A stretch of DNA of 64,000 nucleotides from Veillonella sp. T11011-6 (GTDB taxonomy: Bacteria > Bacillota > Negativicutes > Veillonellales > Veillonellaceae): NCBI RefSeq assembly GCF_002959755.1, contig NZ_PPCW01000004.1, positions 124,001 to 188,000 on the forward strand, given 5' to 3'. How positions within the stretch are numbered: position 1 is the first letter of the stretch; the number at the start of each line of letters is the position of its first letter. The notes below the pieces were generated by a model, which did not search any database, was not told the origin of the DNA, and saw nothing but the letters and a program-made list of their open reading frames with translations. Positions 12,255-20,048 of the stretch are shown piece after piece. The position numbers and the translations under genes were made by a program.

Positions 12255-13670
12255 TTAGTTGCCTTTTTGTTTTAAAAGATTAGCACCAGCAATACCAGGG
12301 CGAGTCATTTCTTTAGGAGAAAGGATATGATTGATTTCATCTTCAGTCAATAAACCTTTTTCCAAGATGATATCACGGATAGCACGACCAGTAGTATATG
12401 CTTCTTTCGCAAGAGAAGATGCTGTTTCATAGCCAAGGTGTGGCAACAATGCTGTTACGATACCAACGGAACGATTCAACCAGTATTCGCATTGTTCACG
12501 ATCCACTTCAAGATCCACGAGTAATTTATCAACGAATGTATTTACGCCGTTTTTGAGGTAGCAAAGATTATTGAACAAATTGTAAGCCAATACAGGTTCC
12601 ATTACGTTCAATTCGAATTGACCATTTTCTACAGCCAATGTAATGGTTAAGTCATTACCGATAACTTGGTAACATACTTGGTTCAATACTTCGGCGATAA
12701 CAGGGTTAACCTTGCCTGGCATGATGGAAGAACCAGGTTGGCGAGCAGGCAATTTTAATTCCCCAATACCACAACGAGGACCGGAGGCCATCAAGCGGAA
12801 GTCATTAGCCATTTTAATCAATACAAGAGCCGTAACTTTCAAACCGCTGGAGATATCTGCAAAGATATCTGTATTGTTAGTAGCATCAATTAAGTTTTCT
12901 GCTGTGTAGAATGGTTCACCTACTACTTCACTAAGTTCGTATGCTACATCATGAATATAATTAGGTTCCGCATTAAGCCCTGTACCAACTGCAGTAGCAC
13001 CCATGTTAATTACATGTGCACCTTCAACGGCAGATTTAATACGTTTAATACCGCGCCGAACACCAGATGCATAGGCACCCATTTCTTGACCTAATGTAAT
13101 TGGCACCGCATCTTGTAAGTGAGTACGACCCATCTTCAAAATTTCGCTATATTCAACAGCCTTTTTCTCAAGCTCGTCAACAAGGCGTTGTAATGCTTCA
13201 AGTAAAGGTTTAGATTTTAAGATCGCACATACCTTGATTGCTGTTGGGAAAGCATCATTTGTAGATTGTGCCATATTACAATGGTTGTTAGGGCTTACAA
13301 TATCATAGCTTCCTTTGGGATGACCCAAAATTTCACAAGCACGGTTAGCCAACACTTCGTTCATATTCATGTTTACAGAAGTACCTGCACCACCTTGAAT
13401 TGGATCAACAGGGAATTGGTCCGCAAATTGACCTTCAATTACTTCGTCTGCAGCTTGTACAATAGCTTTACCAATAGATACATTTAAGCGACCAGTTTTC
13501 ATATTCGCTAAGGCAGATGCTTTTTTTACCATTGCCAATGCTTTGATAAAATCTTGGTCCAAGTGTTTTCCTGTAATATGGAAGTTTTCTAATGCACGAA
13601 TTGTTTGTACACCGTAATATAATTCATCAGCTACTTCTAATTCGCCTAAGAAATCATGTTCTTTTCTCAT
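12255..13670 (-). CDS. aspA: Aspartate ammonia-lyase
   Basis: Deaminates L-aspartate to fumarate and ammonia in the cytoplasm. The 471-residue protein has the fumarase/aspartase superfamily signature GSSIMPGKVNP, the start MRKEHDFLGELEV, and NLIDATNNTD, which resembles aspartases more than fumarases. The GRTHLQDAVP loop is fumarase-like in its His, so class II fumarase cannot be wholly excluded; a class I fumarase is encoded separately at 41-42 kb. The start has GAGGATTTATT before ATG. The gene sits alone with its own terminator between rpoB and a glycosyltransferase, interrupting the usual rplL-rpoB junction. Its product feeds the fumarate/succinate branch. Confidence 0.9.
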   Translation of the reverse strand: MRKEHDFLGELEVADELYYGVQTIRALENFHITGKHLDQDFIKALAMVKKASALANMKTGRLNVSIGKAIVQAADEVIEGQFADQFPVDPIQGGAGTSVNMNMNEVLANRACEILGHPKGSYDIVSPNNHCNMAQSTNDAFPTAIKVCAILKSKPLLEALQRLVDELEKKAVEYSEILKMGRTHLQDAVPITLGQEMGAYASGVRRGIKRIKSAVEGAHVINMGATAVGTGLNAEPNYIHDVAYELSEVVGEPFYTAENLIDATNNTDIFADISSGLKVTALVLIKMANDFRLMASGPRCGIGELKLPARQPGSSIMPGKVNPVIAEVLNQVCYQVIGNDLTITLAVENGQFELNVMEPVLAYNLFNNLCYLKNGVNTFVDKLLVDLEVDREQCEYWLNRSVGIVTALLPHLGYETASSLAKEAYTTGRAIRDIILEKGLLTEDEINHILSPKEMTRPGIAGANLLKQKGN

Positions 13671-13739
13671 AATAAATCCTCTTTCTACTATTTTTATACA
13701 AAATAGTATTTCAATGAAACGGTTTTATCTTACGCGCTC

Positions 13740-13790
13740 ATTATAGCATGTATTTTGTATACATAAAAGTCATTTCATGTATTCTGTACA
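13740..13790 (-). promoter_or_regulatory. aspA promoter with two operator-like sites
   Basis: TATAAT (minus strand, 13740-13745) lies 17 bp from a weak -35. The spacer holds ATGTAT-TTTGT-ATACAT (13748-13764), which contains TGTATACA. A second, similar copy, ATGTATTCTGTACA, lies at 13778-13790. Placement in the spacer suggests repression. TGTATACA also occurs before gdhA. Confidence 0.5.
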
Positions 13791-13813
13791 AACAATATTC
13801 TATACAATATATT

Positions 13814-13878
13814 ATTTCATAAATAATTCTTTTGTAGCTATTTCTATTTCATAAATAATTCTTTTTGTAACTACTTCT
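13814..13878. repeat. Tandem 32-33 bp AT-rich repeat
   Basis: Two adjacent copies (13814-13845 and 13846-13878) of a unit beginning ATTTCATAAATAATTCTTTT, differing at a few positions. It lies in the intergenic gap between aspA and the divergent glycosyltransferase gene. No function is evident. Confidence 0.75.
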
Positions 13879-13970
13879 GTATTGTAAAAGATCCAACTTT
13901 AACTTTCATCGGTTTAATTATTACACGCCCTATAGTACAATAATATAAACTATGTAAGTAAGGAGTCACT

Positions 13971-15587
13971 ATGATTAACAATCACATGCTGCGCATAGGT
14001 GCGCTTTTTTTATTGACCGTACTGAGTTACGGTTTCTATAACGCCTATCTTCCCATAACAGATCCGGTAGAATCCAACTATGTGTTATCTGCTATTACAA
14101 TGTTAAAACATAACTCATGGATATCCCCCATGATATATGACCAAGTTTGGTATGATAAACCGCCCCTCACCTATTGGGCACTCATGATCAGTTATAAACT
14201 ATTTGGCATATCTGACTTTACATCACGTATACCGAATACGCTTATTGCCGGTGGCAGTGTAGCCCTTATGTATCATCTTGTATATCACATTAAAGAATCT
14301 AAGCATATAGCTCTTATGAGTGCGCTGATTTTACTTAGTGCCTTACAGTTTTGGTACATTTCACACGCAGTCATAACAGACGGCTTTCTCTTCTTCTTTT
14401 CACTAGCTATCTTTGGCTATTCTTATCTAGCCTTTACCAAGAACGACAAATATTCTATGGTAAAAGCTTACGGAGCAGCATCCTTAGCAGTGGTAACTAA
14501 AGGACCTGTTGGTATTGTTCTACCTGGATTAATACTACTACTATTTATTGCTATACGATGGTTTACCCAAAAAGATAATGATGACTACTCTCTAAATAAG
14601 GATATTAAATTACTATTTAATCCTTTTGGAATTTTCCTATTTATAATTCTTGCTAGTCCATGGTACATTGCTATGTACTCAATTCATGGTCAAGAATTTA
14701 TATCAGGATTCTTAGGCCTTCACAATATGGAGCGAGCACTAGTATCAGAGCATCCAAAATTCAATGTTTGGTATTATTACTTAATCATTGTTCCTATTGC
14801 ACTTTTACCTTGGACACCTGCAGTTATTTACCAACTCAAAAGTATTAAATGGAAAGAAAATTTTTATCTTCTTGGGGCTATCTGGTTTATAGTGATTGTA
14901 TTATTTTATTCTCTAGTAGCGACCAAGTATATAACCTATACTTTACCAGCCATAATCCCTTGTATTATCTGGGGAGCTGAGGCTATTATAAATAGCTTTT
15001 ACAATAAGAGTACTAGTTTTAAATATATTGTTACCATTCCATTAGCAATATATGTCCTCTTATTCCTAGTAGCCAGCATAGTAACACCTGAATTAAATTC
15101 AGTACCATTAATCGTTGCATTAATATTAATTGTGTTATTTGCGTTATTAGCAAAACAGTATAACAACAATAAGTTACCACTATCAATTTATTTAACTATA
15201 CCTTTAACCATTTTATATACGGCAATCACTATAACTGTAACTCCTATTTTATTTAATCAATCCGGGATTCAATTCAAACCATATATTGAGTCAAGTGCTC
15301 AACACACATATATATATGGTACCTACTATACATCGATTGTATATTATACAAAAGATACCCCAACTCAAGTATTTGTACATACTACAGATAATCCTCTATG
15401 GACAGCAGGCAAAACATTGATGCCCACAATAACAGTAGATGAGTTTGATACAAGGGTATCTAATGAAAAAGGTGCTACCATCATTGTACCAAATAAATAT
15501 AGTAAAGAATTTGCTAATTCACCAACCAATAACATAGCAACAGAAGTTGGAAAAACTAAATCGGCTAGCATTTATAAAATTCAATAA
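13971..15587 (+). CDS. ArnT/GT39-like membrane glycosyltransferase
   Basis: Polytopic inner-membrane protein of 538 residues that resembles the dolichyl-phosphate-mannose and ArnT class, which move a sugar from a polyprenyl-phosphate carrier to an acceptor at the outer face of the membrane. The first loop after TM1 carries DPVESNY, where the family has its acidic catalytic residue, and then DKPPLTYWA, a recognisable family motif; KGPVGIVLPG follows later. About ten to eleven hydrophobic segments are visible, with a soluble C-terminal tail of about 100 residues. AAGGAG precedes the ATG. It is the only plus-strand gene in this area, is AT-rich and stands alone. The acceptor, perhaps lipid A or a surface glycan, is unknown. 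Confidence 0.8.
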   Translation: MINNHMLRIGALFLLTVLSYGFYNAYLPITDPVESNYVLSAITMLKHNSWISPMIYDQVWYDKPPLTYWALMISYKLFGISDFTSRIPNTLIAGGSVALMYHLVYHIKESKHIALMSALILLSALQFWYISHAVITDGFLFFFSLAIFGYSYLAFTKNDKYSMVKAYGAASLAVVTKGPVGIVLPGLILLLFIAIRWFTQKDNDDYSLNKDIKLLFNPFGIFLFIILASPWYIAMYSIHGQEFISGFLGLHNMERALVSEHPKFNVWYYYLIIVPIALLPWTPAVIYQLKSIKWKENFYLLGAIWFIVIVLFYSLVATKYITYTLPAIIPCIIWGAEAIINSFYNKSTSFKYIVTIPLAIYVLLFLVASIVTPELNSVPLIVALILIVLFALLAKQYNNNKLPLSIYLTIPLTILYTAITITVTPILFNQSGIQFKPYIESSAQHTYIYGTYYTSIVYYTKDTPTQVFVHTTDNPLWTAGKTLMPTITVDEFDTRVSNEKGATIIVPNKYSKEFANSPTNNIATEVGKTKSASIYKIQ

Positions 15588-15785
15588 TCGTAGGAAAATC
15601 AGCTAATTGCTATTAATGGATAACTTCAAATGTTAATTCTATAATCAGAACCACCCGTAAAACGGGTGGTTTGCTCACGGGCTATAAGCCCGTAGTACTA
15701 GGCCAGCGTCTAAAGGCGCTGGCTTTCACTACGTTCAAGCCGCATAGCCATTGACTCGTAACGGTCCCCTTAAAGGGGATATGTA

Positions 15786-16247
15786 TTACTTGCTACCCTT
15801 AAAAGGGTCCTCATATTCTTTTACACTAAGTTTATCTTTCATTTGGTCATGTAACTCTTGCTCACGTATATATTTTTTTACGGTAGCTTCATTTAATCCT
15901 ACCGTACTTACATAATATCCCTCGGACCAAAAGTGTCTATTTCCAAATTTATACTTTAAGTTTGCGTGTTTATCGAACATCATTAGCGCACTTTTACCCT
16001 TTAAATATCCCATAAAAGATGAAACTGATATTTTAGGTGGAATTAACACTAGCATATGCACATGATCTGCCATAAGCTCCCCCTCTATAATCTTGACGCC
16101 CTTATATTCACATAAACGTCTCAGTATTTCACGTAAACTATTTCTGTATTGATTATATATAACTTTACGTCTATACTTAGGTGTAAATACTATGTGGTAT
16201 TTGCATAACCATTTTGTGTGCGCAAGGCTCTGTGTCTTTGTTGCCAT
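15786..16247 (-). CDS. tnpA: IS200 transposase (Y1 HUH family)
   Basis: 153-residue single-strand DNA transposase. The HUH metal-binding pair is seen in DHVHMLV (His62, His64) and the catalytic tyrosine is probably Tyr126 in VKKYIREQE. FTPKYRRKV near the N-terminus is typical of the family. Length is complete and there is no frameshift, so it may be active. The ribosome site AAGGTGATTT (16251-16260) is exactly complementary to a segment 45 bp upstream (16306-16315), which could shut off translation. Confidence 0.95.
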   Translation of the reverse strand: MATKTQSLAHTKWLCKYHIVFTPKYRRKVIYNQYRNSLREILRRLCEYKGVKIIEGELMADHVHMLVLIPPKISVSSFMGYLKGKSALMMFDKHANLKYKFGNRHFWSEGYYVSTVGLNEATVKKYIREQELHDQMKDKLSVKEYEDPFKGSK

Positions 16248-16250
16248 ATA

Positions 16251-16315
16251 AAATCACCTTTCTTTTGTATATAATGCGGCTTGAACACCTACATTATACT
16301 TAAGCAAGGTGATTT
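16251..16315 (-). promoter_or_regulatory. tnpA leader stem hiding the ribosome-binding site
   Basis: On the minus strand AAATCACCTT (16306-16315) precedes AAGGTGATTT (16251-16260), a perfect 10-bp inverted pair. The second arm contains the tnpA Shine-Dalgarno sequence. IS200 is known to limit transposase synthesis by sequestering the start region in such a hairpin. Confidence 0.75.
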
Positions 16316-16404
16316 TTTTGTATAACTTTCGTTGCCGCACCCGCATAGCGGGTGGTTTTATGATTCGCGACTACGTCGCGAACCAGTCTAAAGACAATAA
16401 AACA

Positions 16405-16434
16405 AAAAAGGCGTACCCGAGGGTACGCCTTTTA
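16405..16434 (-). terminator. Intrinsic terminator of the rplKAJL unit
   Basis: Stem AAAGGCGTACCC/GGGTACGCCTTT with a 2-nt loop, followed by a long T-tract on the minus strand, directly after rplL. Confidence 0.93.
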
Positions 16435-16446
16435 TTATGGCTAGAA

Positions 16447-16815
16447 TTATTTCAATTCTACAGTTGCGCCAGCTTCTTCCAATTGAGCTTTCAAAGCTTC
16501 AGCTGCTTCAGTAGCTACGCCTTCTTTTACAGGTGCAGGAGCGCCGTCAACGATAGCTTTAGCTTCTTTCAAGCCAAGACCAGTTGCTTCACGAACAACT
16601 TTGATTACGTTGATTTTGGATGCGCCAGCATCTTTCAAGATTACGTCGAAGGAATCTTTAGCAGCGCCGCCTTCAGCACCACCAGCAGCTGCTACAGCTA
16701 CAGGAGCTGCTGCAGTTACGCCAAATTCTTCTTCAATTGCTTTTACAAGATCATTAAGTTCAAGAATAGTTGCTTCTTTCAATTCAGCAACGATGTTTTC
16801 AATGTTCAATGCCAT
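16447..16815 (-). CDS. rplL: 50S ribosomal protein L7/L12
   Basis: Stalk protein that recruits translational GTPases. The 122-residue product has the N-terminal dimerisation helix pair ([33 protein letters not shown]), the Ala/Gly hinge (about residues 34-52) and the C-terminal domain ending ATVELK. GGAGGAAAACTAAA precedes the ATG. It follows rplJ by 70 bp and is followed at once by a terminator. rpoB, which usually follows rplL, is 4.5 kb away here. Confidence 0.97.
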   Translation of the reverse strand: MALNIENIVAELKEATILELNDLVKAIEEEFGVTAAAPVAVAAAGGAEGGAAKDSFDVILKDAGASKINVIKVVREATGLGLKEAKAIVDGAPAPVKEGVATEAAEALKAQLEEAGATVELK

Positions 16816-16885
16816 TTTAGTTTTCCTCCATAAAATAGTTTATTGTATCAGTCTTAAGCGACCAATGAATACTTCGCAGAAATTA

Positions 16886-17392
16886 TTATTCTGCAGCTTC
16901 TGCTGGTTGAGCTTCTGCAACAGCTTTGACAGCGTATGCAACGTTGCGAACAGGAGCTTGCAATACGGAAAGCAACATGGAAAGCATGCCTTCGCGGTTT
17001 GGAAGACTTGCAATTGCTTTAACACCAGCAGCATCCATAACTTCGCCTTCAACGATACCAGCTTTAACTGTTACAACTTCTTTCTCAGTAGTTTTGATGA
17101 ATTGTTCGATTACACGAGCAGGTGCAACAGCATCTTCTTTAGAAGTAGCCAATGCAGTTGGACCTTCTAAATGCTCAGCGAAACCTTCAAGATTCAATTC
17201 ATTTGCAGCAATGCGAGTCAAAGTATTTTTGATTACTTTGTATTCAACGCCTTCAGCCAACATTTTGCGGCGAAGATCAGTTGCTTGCGCAACAGTCAAA
17301 CCAGTGTAACCAATCAATACAGCGCCTTTTGCTTCAGAAAGAGTTTCTTTCATTTGAGCAACAATTGCTTTCTTTTGTTCAGTGACAGCCAT
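16886..17392 (-). CDS. rplJ: 50S ribosomal protein L10
   Basis: Stalk-base protein that anchors L7/L12 dimers on 23S rRNA. The 168-residue form starts MAVTEQKKAIVAQMKE at 17392 behind AAGGAGGTAATCTA; a longer in-frame reading upstream runs through the regulatory leader and is rejected. The C-terminal helix binds L12. The leader (17393-17516) has the look of an L10 leader RNA with a terminator hairpin, consistent with autogenous control of rplJL. Confidence 0.97.
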   Translation of the reverse strand: MAVTEQKKAIVAQMKETLSEAKGAVLIGYTGLTVAQATDLRRKMLAEGVEYKVIKNTLTRIAANELNLEGFAEHLEGPTALATSKEDAVAPARVIEQFIKTTEKEVVTVKAGIVEGEVMDAAGVKAIASLPNREGMLSMLLSVLQAPVRNVAYAVKAVAEAQPAEAAE

Positions 17393-17516
17393 TAGATTAC
17401 CTCCTTGTAGATTTTTTGGTGCTCTATGTACTATCTTAGCGTAAAAACGACCCCATCGCACGCGATGAGGTCGAACTAGTCCTAGATTATCTAGTGTCAG
17501 CCTCAGCGGGCGGATT
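17393..17516 (-). ncRNA. L10 leader RNA with attenuator
   Basis: The 124-nt untranslated leader of rplJ. The 5' part carries AAATCCGCCCGCTGAGGC, like the conserved region of L10 leaders, and a CTAGAT/ATCTAG hairpin. The 3' part is a strong stem (17448-17473, CGACCTCATCGC/GCGATGGGGTCG) followed by TTTTT (17443-17447), a rho-independent terminator placed before rplJ. Binding of L10-L12 would be expected to favour termination. The class is assigned by resemblance and position. Confidence 0.75.
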
Positions 17517-17523
17517 TTCATCC

Positions 17524-17551
17524 ATTATACATACCAGCCGTCTACAGCTAA
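17524..17551 (-). promoter_or_regulatory. Candidate rplJ promoter
   Basis: TATAAT (minus strand, 17524-17529) with TTAGCT 16 bp upstream, starting transcription just before the L10 leader. The -10 is perfect and the -35 weak; read-through from rplA is also likely. Confidence 0.5.
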
Positions 17552-17564
17552 GAGACATATGTGA

Positions 17565-18275
17565 TTATTGCTCTTTTGTAACGTTGCTCAATTTGAACAC
17601 GTTCAAAGGCACACCAGGGCCCATTGTAGCGGACAAGGTTACAGATTTAATGTATTGACCTTTAGCTGCTACAGGTTTAGCCTTGATAATAGTATCAACG
17701 ATTGTACGGTAGTTGTCAAGTAATTTTTCTTCATCGAAGGACGCTTTACCGATGGAGCAAGAAATAATACCTGCTTTATCAGTACGGTATTCGATTTTAC
17801 CAGCTTTGATTTCGTTTACTGCACGAGCAACGTCTGGAGTTACTGTACCAACTTTAGGGTTTGGCATCAAGCCTTTAGGACCCAAGATTTTACCAAGACG
17901 GCCAACTTGACCCATCATGTCTGGTGTAGCAACTACTACGTCGAAGTCGCTCCAACCACCTTGGATTTTAGCTACTAACTCTTCAGAACCTACGAAATCT
18001 GCACCAGCTTCTTCAGCTGCTTTAATATTGTCGCCTTTTGCGAATACAAGAACGCGTTTAGTTTTGCCAGTACCATGAGGCAATACTACTGCACCACGAA
18101 CTTGTTGATCAGCGTATTTAGGGTCGACATTCAAGTTGAAAGCGATTTCAACTGTTTCATCGAAATTTGCAGTTGCAGTTTTCTTAACCAACTCGATTGC
18201 TTCTACTGGTTCGTAGAACTTACCAGCTTCAATAAGTTTTACTGCCTCAGCGTATTTCTTACCTACTTTTGCCAT
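17565..18275 (-). CDS. rplA: 50S ribosomal protein L1
   Basis: L1 stalk protein that guides tRNA release from the E site, and translational repressor of the L11-L1 operon in studied bacteria. The 236-residue product has the family block [20 protein letters not shown] and ends SNVTKEQ. AAGGAGGATATTATA precedes the ATG. An RNA motif (18292-18320) closely matching one upstream of rplK lies just before its ribosome site, suggesting L1 can act at both cistrons. Confidence 0.97.
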   Translation of the reverse strand: MAKVGKKYAEAVKLIEAGKFYEPVEAIELVKKTATANFDETVEIAFNLNVDPKYADQQVRGAVVLPHGTGKTKRVLVFAKGDNIKAAEEAGADFVGSEELVAKIQGGWSDFDVVVATPDMMGQVGRLGKILGPKGLMPNPKVGTVTPDVARAVNEIKAGKIEYRTDKAGIISCSIGKASFDEEKLLDNYRTIVDTIIKAKPVAAKGQYIKSVTLSATMGPGVPLNVFKLSNVTKEQ

Positions 18276-18291
18276 TATAATATCCTCCTTA

Positions 18292-18320
18292 TGTGGTCAA
18301 ACGGGAATTCCCTCCCACCG
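18292..18320 (-). promoter_or_regulatory. L1-binding-type RNA motif before rplA
   Basis: Transcript reads GTGGGAGG, then a GGGAATTCCC hairpin, then CCGTTTGACCACA. It shares GTGGGAGG...CCGTT..ACCAC with the site upstream of rplK. The outer GTGG/CCAC pairs close the element, as in L1 mRNA targets. Confidence 0.6.
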
Positions 18321-18350
18321 ATTTGCGCTTATGCGCAAGTCGTACGCTTA

Positions 18351-18776
18351 TTAGTCAACGATTTCAATGCCCATGCTGCGAGCAGTACCTTCTACCATGC
18401 GCATACCTTGTTCTACGGTATTAGCATTCAAGTCAGGCATTTTCAATTCAGCAATTTCACGAACTTTATCGCGACCTACTTTTGCTACTTTATCACGGTT
18501 AGGTACACCAGAACCTTTTGGGATACCTGCAGCTTTTTTCAATAATACTGCAGCTGGTGGAGTCTTAGTGATGAAGTCGAAGCTACGATCTTCATATACG
18601 TTAATAACTACTGGGATAATTAAGCCAGCTTGTTTAGCAGTACGTTCGTTGAATTCTTTTGTGAAAGCAACGATGTTAACACCTGCTTGACCTAATGCAG
18701 GACCAACTGGTGGTGCTGGAGTAGCTTTAGCGGCTTCAATTTGTAGTTTTACTTGTTTAACTAATTTCTTAGCCAT
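18351..18776 (-). CDS. rplK: 50S ribosomal protein L11
   Basis: GTPase-centre protein, needed for stringent response signalling by RelA in studied species. The 141-residue product begins [35 protein letters not shown], the thiostrepton/micrococcin-site N-terminus with prolines intact. AGGAGG precedes the start. It is followed by rplA after 75 bp that include an L1-type RNA motif. Confidence 0.97.
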   Translation of the reverse strand: MAKKLVKQVKLQIEAAKATPAPPVGPALGQAGVNIVAFTKEFNERTAKQAGLIIPVVINVYEDRSFDFITKTPPAAVLLKKAAGIPKGSGVPNRDKVAKVGRDKVREIAELKMPDLNANTVEQGMRMVEGTARSMGIEIVD

Positions 18777-18803
18777 GGGTAATTAAACCTCCTATGCTTA
18801 TAC

Positions 18804-18835
18804 TGTGGTGGTAACGGATATACATCCTCCCACTG
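18804..18835 (-). promoter_or_regulatory. L1-binding-type RNA motif before rplK
   Basis: Transcript reads CAGTGGGAGG, ATGTATAT hairpin, CCGTTACCACCACA, ending about 12 nt before the rplK ribosome site. It matches the second copy upstream of rplA and resembles the L1 rRNA-mimic target. Confidence 0.65.
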
Positions 18836-18867
18836 GCAACCAAAATCGATTGCTCTTTTTTAGAGTT

Positions 18868-18896
18868 ATAATATATATATTAAAGAGCTTTCTCAA
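18868..18896 (-). promoter_or_regulatory. Internal promoter for rplK
   Basis: TTGAGA (18891-18896, inside the last codons of nusG) and TATTAT (18868-18873) are 17 bp apart on the minus strand. Transcription would start just upstream of the L1-type motif. Confidence 0.55.
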
Positions 18897-19416
18897 TTTG
18901 AGAGAACTCTACCTCTACCTCGGTATCTCGGTTGAACATTTCCACATTAAGTTTCAATGTTCCTTTTTCAGGGTTAAGTTCGGTAATAACACCTAGTTTA
19001 TCTTCAAAGGCCCCGGACGTAATGCGTACCGTTTCACCAACTTCTACATCGATGTTGATGCTTGGTTTCTTATCCAAGCCCTGAGACTTAAGTATATGTT
19101 CTACTTCGGAATCAGAAAGTGGAACTGGTTTTGTTGCAGAGCCAACGAAGCCTGTTACACCTGGTGTGTTGCGCACAACATACCAAGAACGGTCGTTAAC
19201 TTCCATTTCAACCAATACGTACCCAGGAAATATCTTACGTTTTACTACTTTTTTAACCCCATCTTTTTCGTCAATTTCGTCTTCAAGAGGTACCAAAATT
19301 CGGCTAATCACATCTTGTAGACCCATAGACTGAACTTTAAGTTCAAGAGTGGTTTTAACTTTATTTTCGTAGCCTGAATAGGTATGAATTACATACCACT
19401 TCTTATCTGCTTCCAT
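18880..19416 (-). CDS. nusG: Transcription termination/antitermination factor NusG
   Basis: RNA polymerase-associated elongation factor of 178 residues. The NGN domain (MEADKKWYVIHTYSGYENKV to about residue 118) is followed by a C-terminal KOW domain with VGETVRITSGAFEDKLG. KRKIFPGYVLVEM is the typical NGN core. Start site AAGGGGGCCATTTC-ATG. It follows secE by 12 bp in the conserved rpmG-secE-nusG order. Confidence 0.97.
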   Translation of the reverse strand: MEADKKWYVIHTYSGYENKVKTTLELKVQSMGLQDVISRILVPLEDEIDEKDGVKKVVKRKIFPGYVLVEMEVNDRSWYVVRNTPGVTGFVGSATKPVPLSDSEVEHILKSQGLDKKPSINIDVEVGETVRITSGAFEDKLGVITELNPEKGTLKLNVEMFNRDTEVEVEFSQIEKAL

Positions 19417-19428
19417 GAAATGGCCCCC

Positions 19429-19650
19429 TTATCCAACAAAGTGCAACAACGTATTAAAAAGTTGGGCAAAGACTGCATCAAGTACATAAATAATAAAGGC
19501 GATAAAAATCGTCACTAAAAATACTACTATTGTGTAATTGATGAGTTCTTTTTTTGTTGGCCAGACTACTTTTTTTAGTTCAGCTTTCACACCGCGGAAG
19601 AATTTTCCAAATCCACCACGCTGCTGCACTGCTGAGTTAGACTTTGCCAT
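19429..19650 (-). CDS. secE: Preprotein translocase subunit SecE
   Basis: Single-span subunit of the SecYEG channel, 73 residues. The conserved amphipathic helix FFRGVKAELKKVVWPTKKE precedes the one membrane segment (about residues 40-65). The short form is usual for Gram-positive lineages. It lies between rpmG and nusG. Confidence 0.95.
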   Translation of the reverse strand: MAKSNSAVQQRGGFGKFFRGVKAELKKVVWPTKKELINYTIVVFLVTIFIAFIIYVLDAVFAQLFNTLLHFVG

Positions 19651-19691
19651 TGTTTCACATCCTCAAATCAACAGGTAATGAATGATAAGAA

Positions 19692-19841
19692 TTATTTTGT
19701 TTCACGGTGTAATGTATGTTTACCGCAGAATTTGCAATATTTCATCATTTCAATACGATCAGGATTGTTCTTTTTATTCTTGTTCGTTTGATAGTTACGT
19801 TGTTTGCAATCTGTGCAAGCTAAAGTAATGGCATTACGCAT
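19692..19841 (-). CDS. rpmG: 50S ribosomal protein L33
   Basis: A 49-residue protein starting [19 protein letters not shown] and ending [11 protein letters not shown]. Four cysteines at 9, 12, 36 and 39 form a zinc ribbon, so this is the zinc-binding (C+) type. GAGGTG lies 8 nt before the ATG. It opens the rpmG-secE-nusG unit, 70 bp after a near-consensus promoter. Confidence 0.95.
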   Translation of the reverse strand: MRNAITLACTDCKQRNYQTNKNKKNNPDRIEMMKYCKFCGKHTLHRETK

Positions 19842-19912
19842 CCGGATACACCTCGCTTTTTATTTACTAATCTGTCTCTTGTACTCGAAAACCCTCGACT
19901 ACATACTAAAGA

Positions 19913-19941
19913 AATATATCATACGTAGCAAGTGATGTCAA
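19913..19941 (-). promoter_or_regulatory. Promoter of rpmG-secE-nusG
   Basis: TTGACA (19936-19941) and TATATT (19913-19918) with a 17-bp spacer on the minus strand, 70 bp before rpmG. Confidence 0.85.
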
Positions 19942-19996
19942 GAATTTTGAGCAACTCAAAAAAGCCAGGCACATGTACCTGACATGGATAGTATAA

Positions 19997-20033
19997 CAAA
20001 AAATGGCGTTCCTTGTCTATAAAGGAACGCCAT
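19997..20033 (-). terminator. Intrinsic terminator of norZ
   Basis: Perfect 12-bp stem ATGGCGTTCCTT/AAGGAACGCCAT with T-run on the minus strand, 16 bp after the gene. Confidence 0.92.
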
Positions 20034-20048
20034 TAATATGGTACTAAA

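Larger units (their letters stand above)
15641..16386 (-). mobile_element. IS200-type insertion sequence
   Basis: One tnpA gene flanked by the hairpins typical of single-strand IS200/IS605 elements. On the low side are AACCACCCGT/ACGGGTGGTT (15649-15671), ACGGGCT/AGCCCGT (15677-15693) and GCCAGCG/CGCTGGC (15702-15723). On the high side are ACCCGC/GCGGGT (16339-16353) and TTCGCGAC/GTCGCGAA (16364-16382). A 13-bp inverted pair, GTTCAAGCCGCAT (15733-15745) and ATGCGGCTTGAAC (16274-16286), brackets the gene. It lies between two convergent genes and leaves both the rplL terminator and coding sequences intact. Exact end bases are estimated. Confidence 0.85.

Noticed and set aside
15649-15723. CRISPR-like repeat array
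   Set aside because: The repeated hairpins differ in sequence, have no regular spacers and belong to the IS200 end.
17393-17521. N-terminal extension of L10 by 43 residues
   Set aside because: The extension translates the L10 leader and its terminator hairpin; the ATG at 17392 has a perfect ribosome site.
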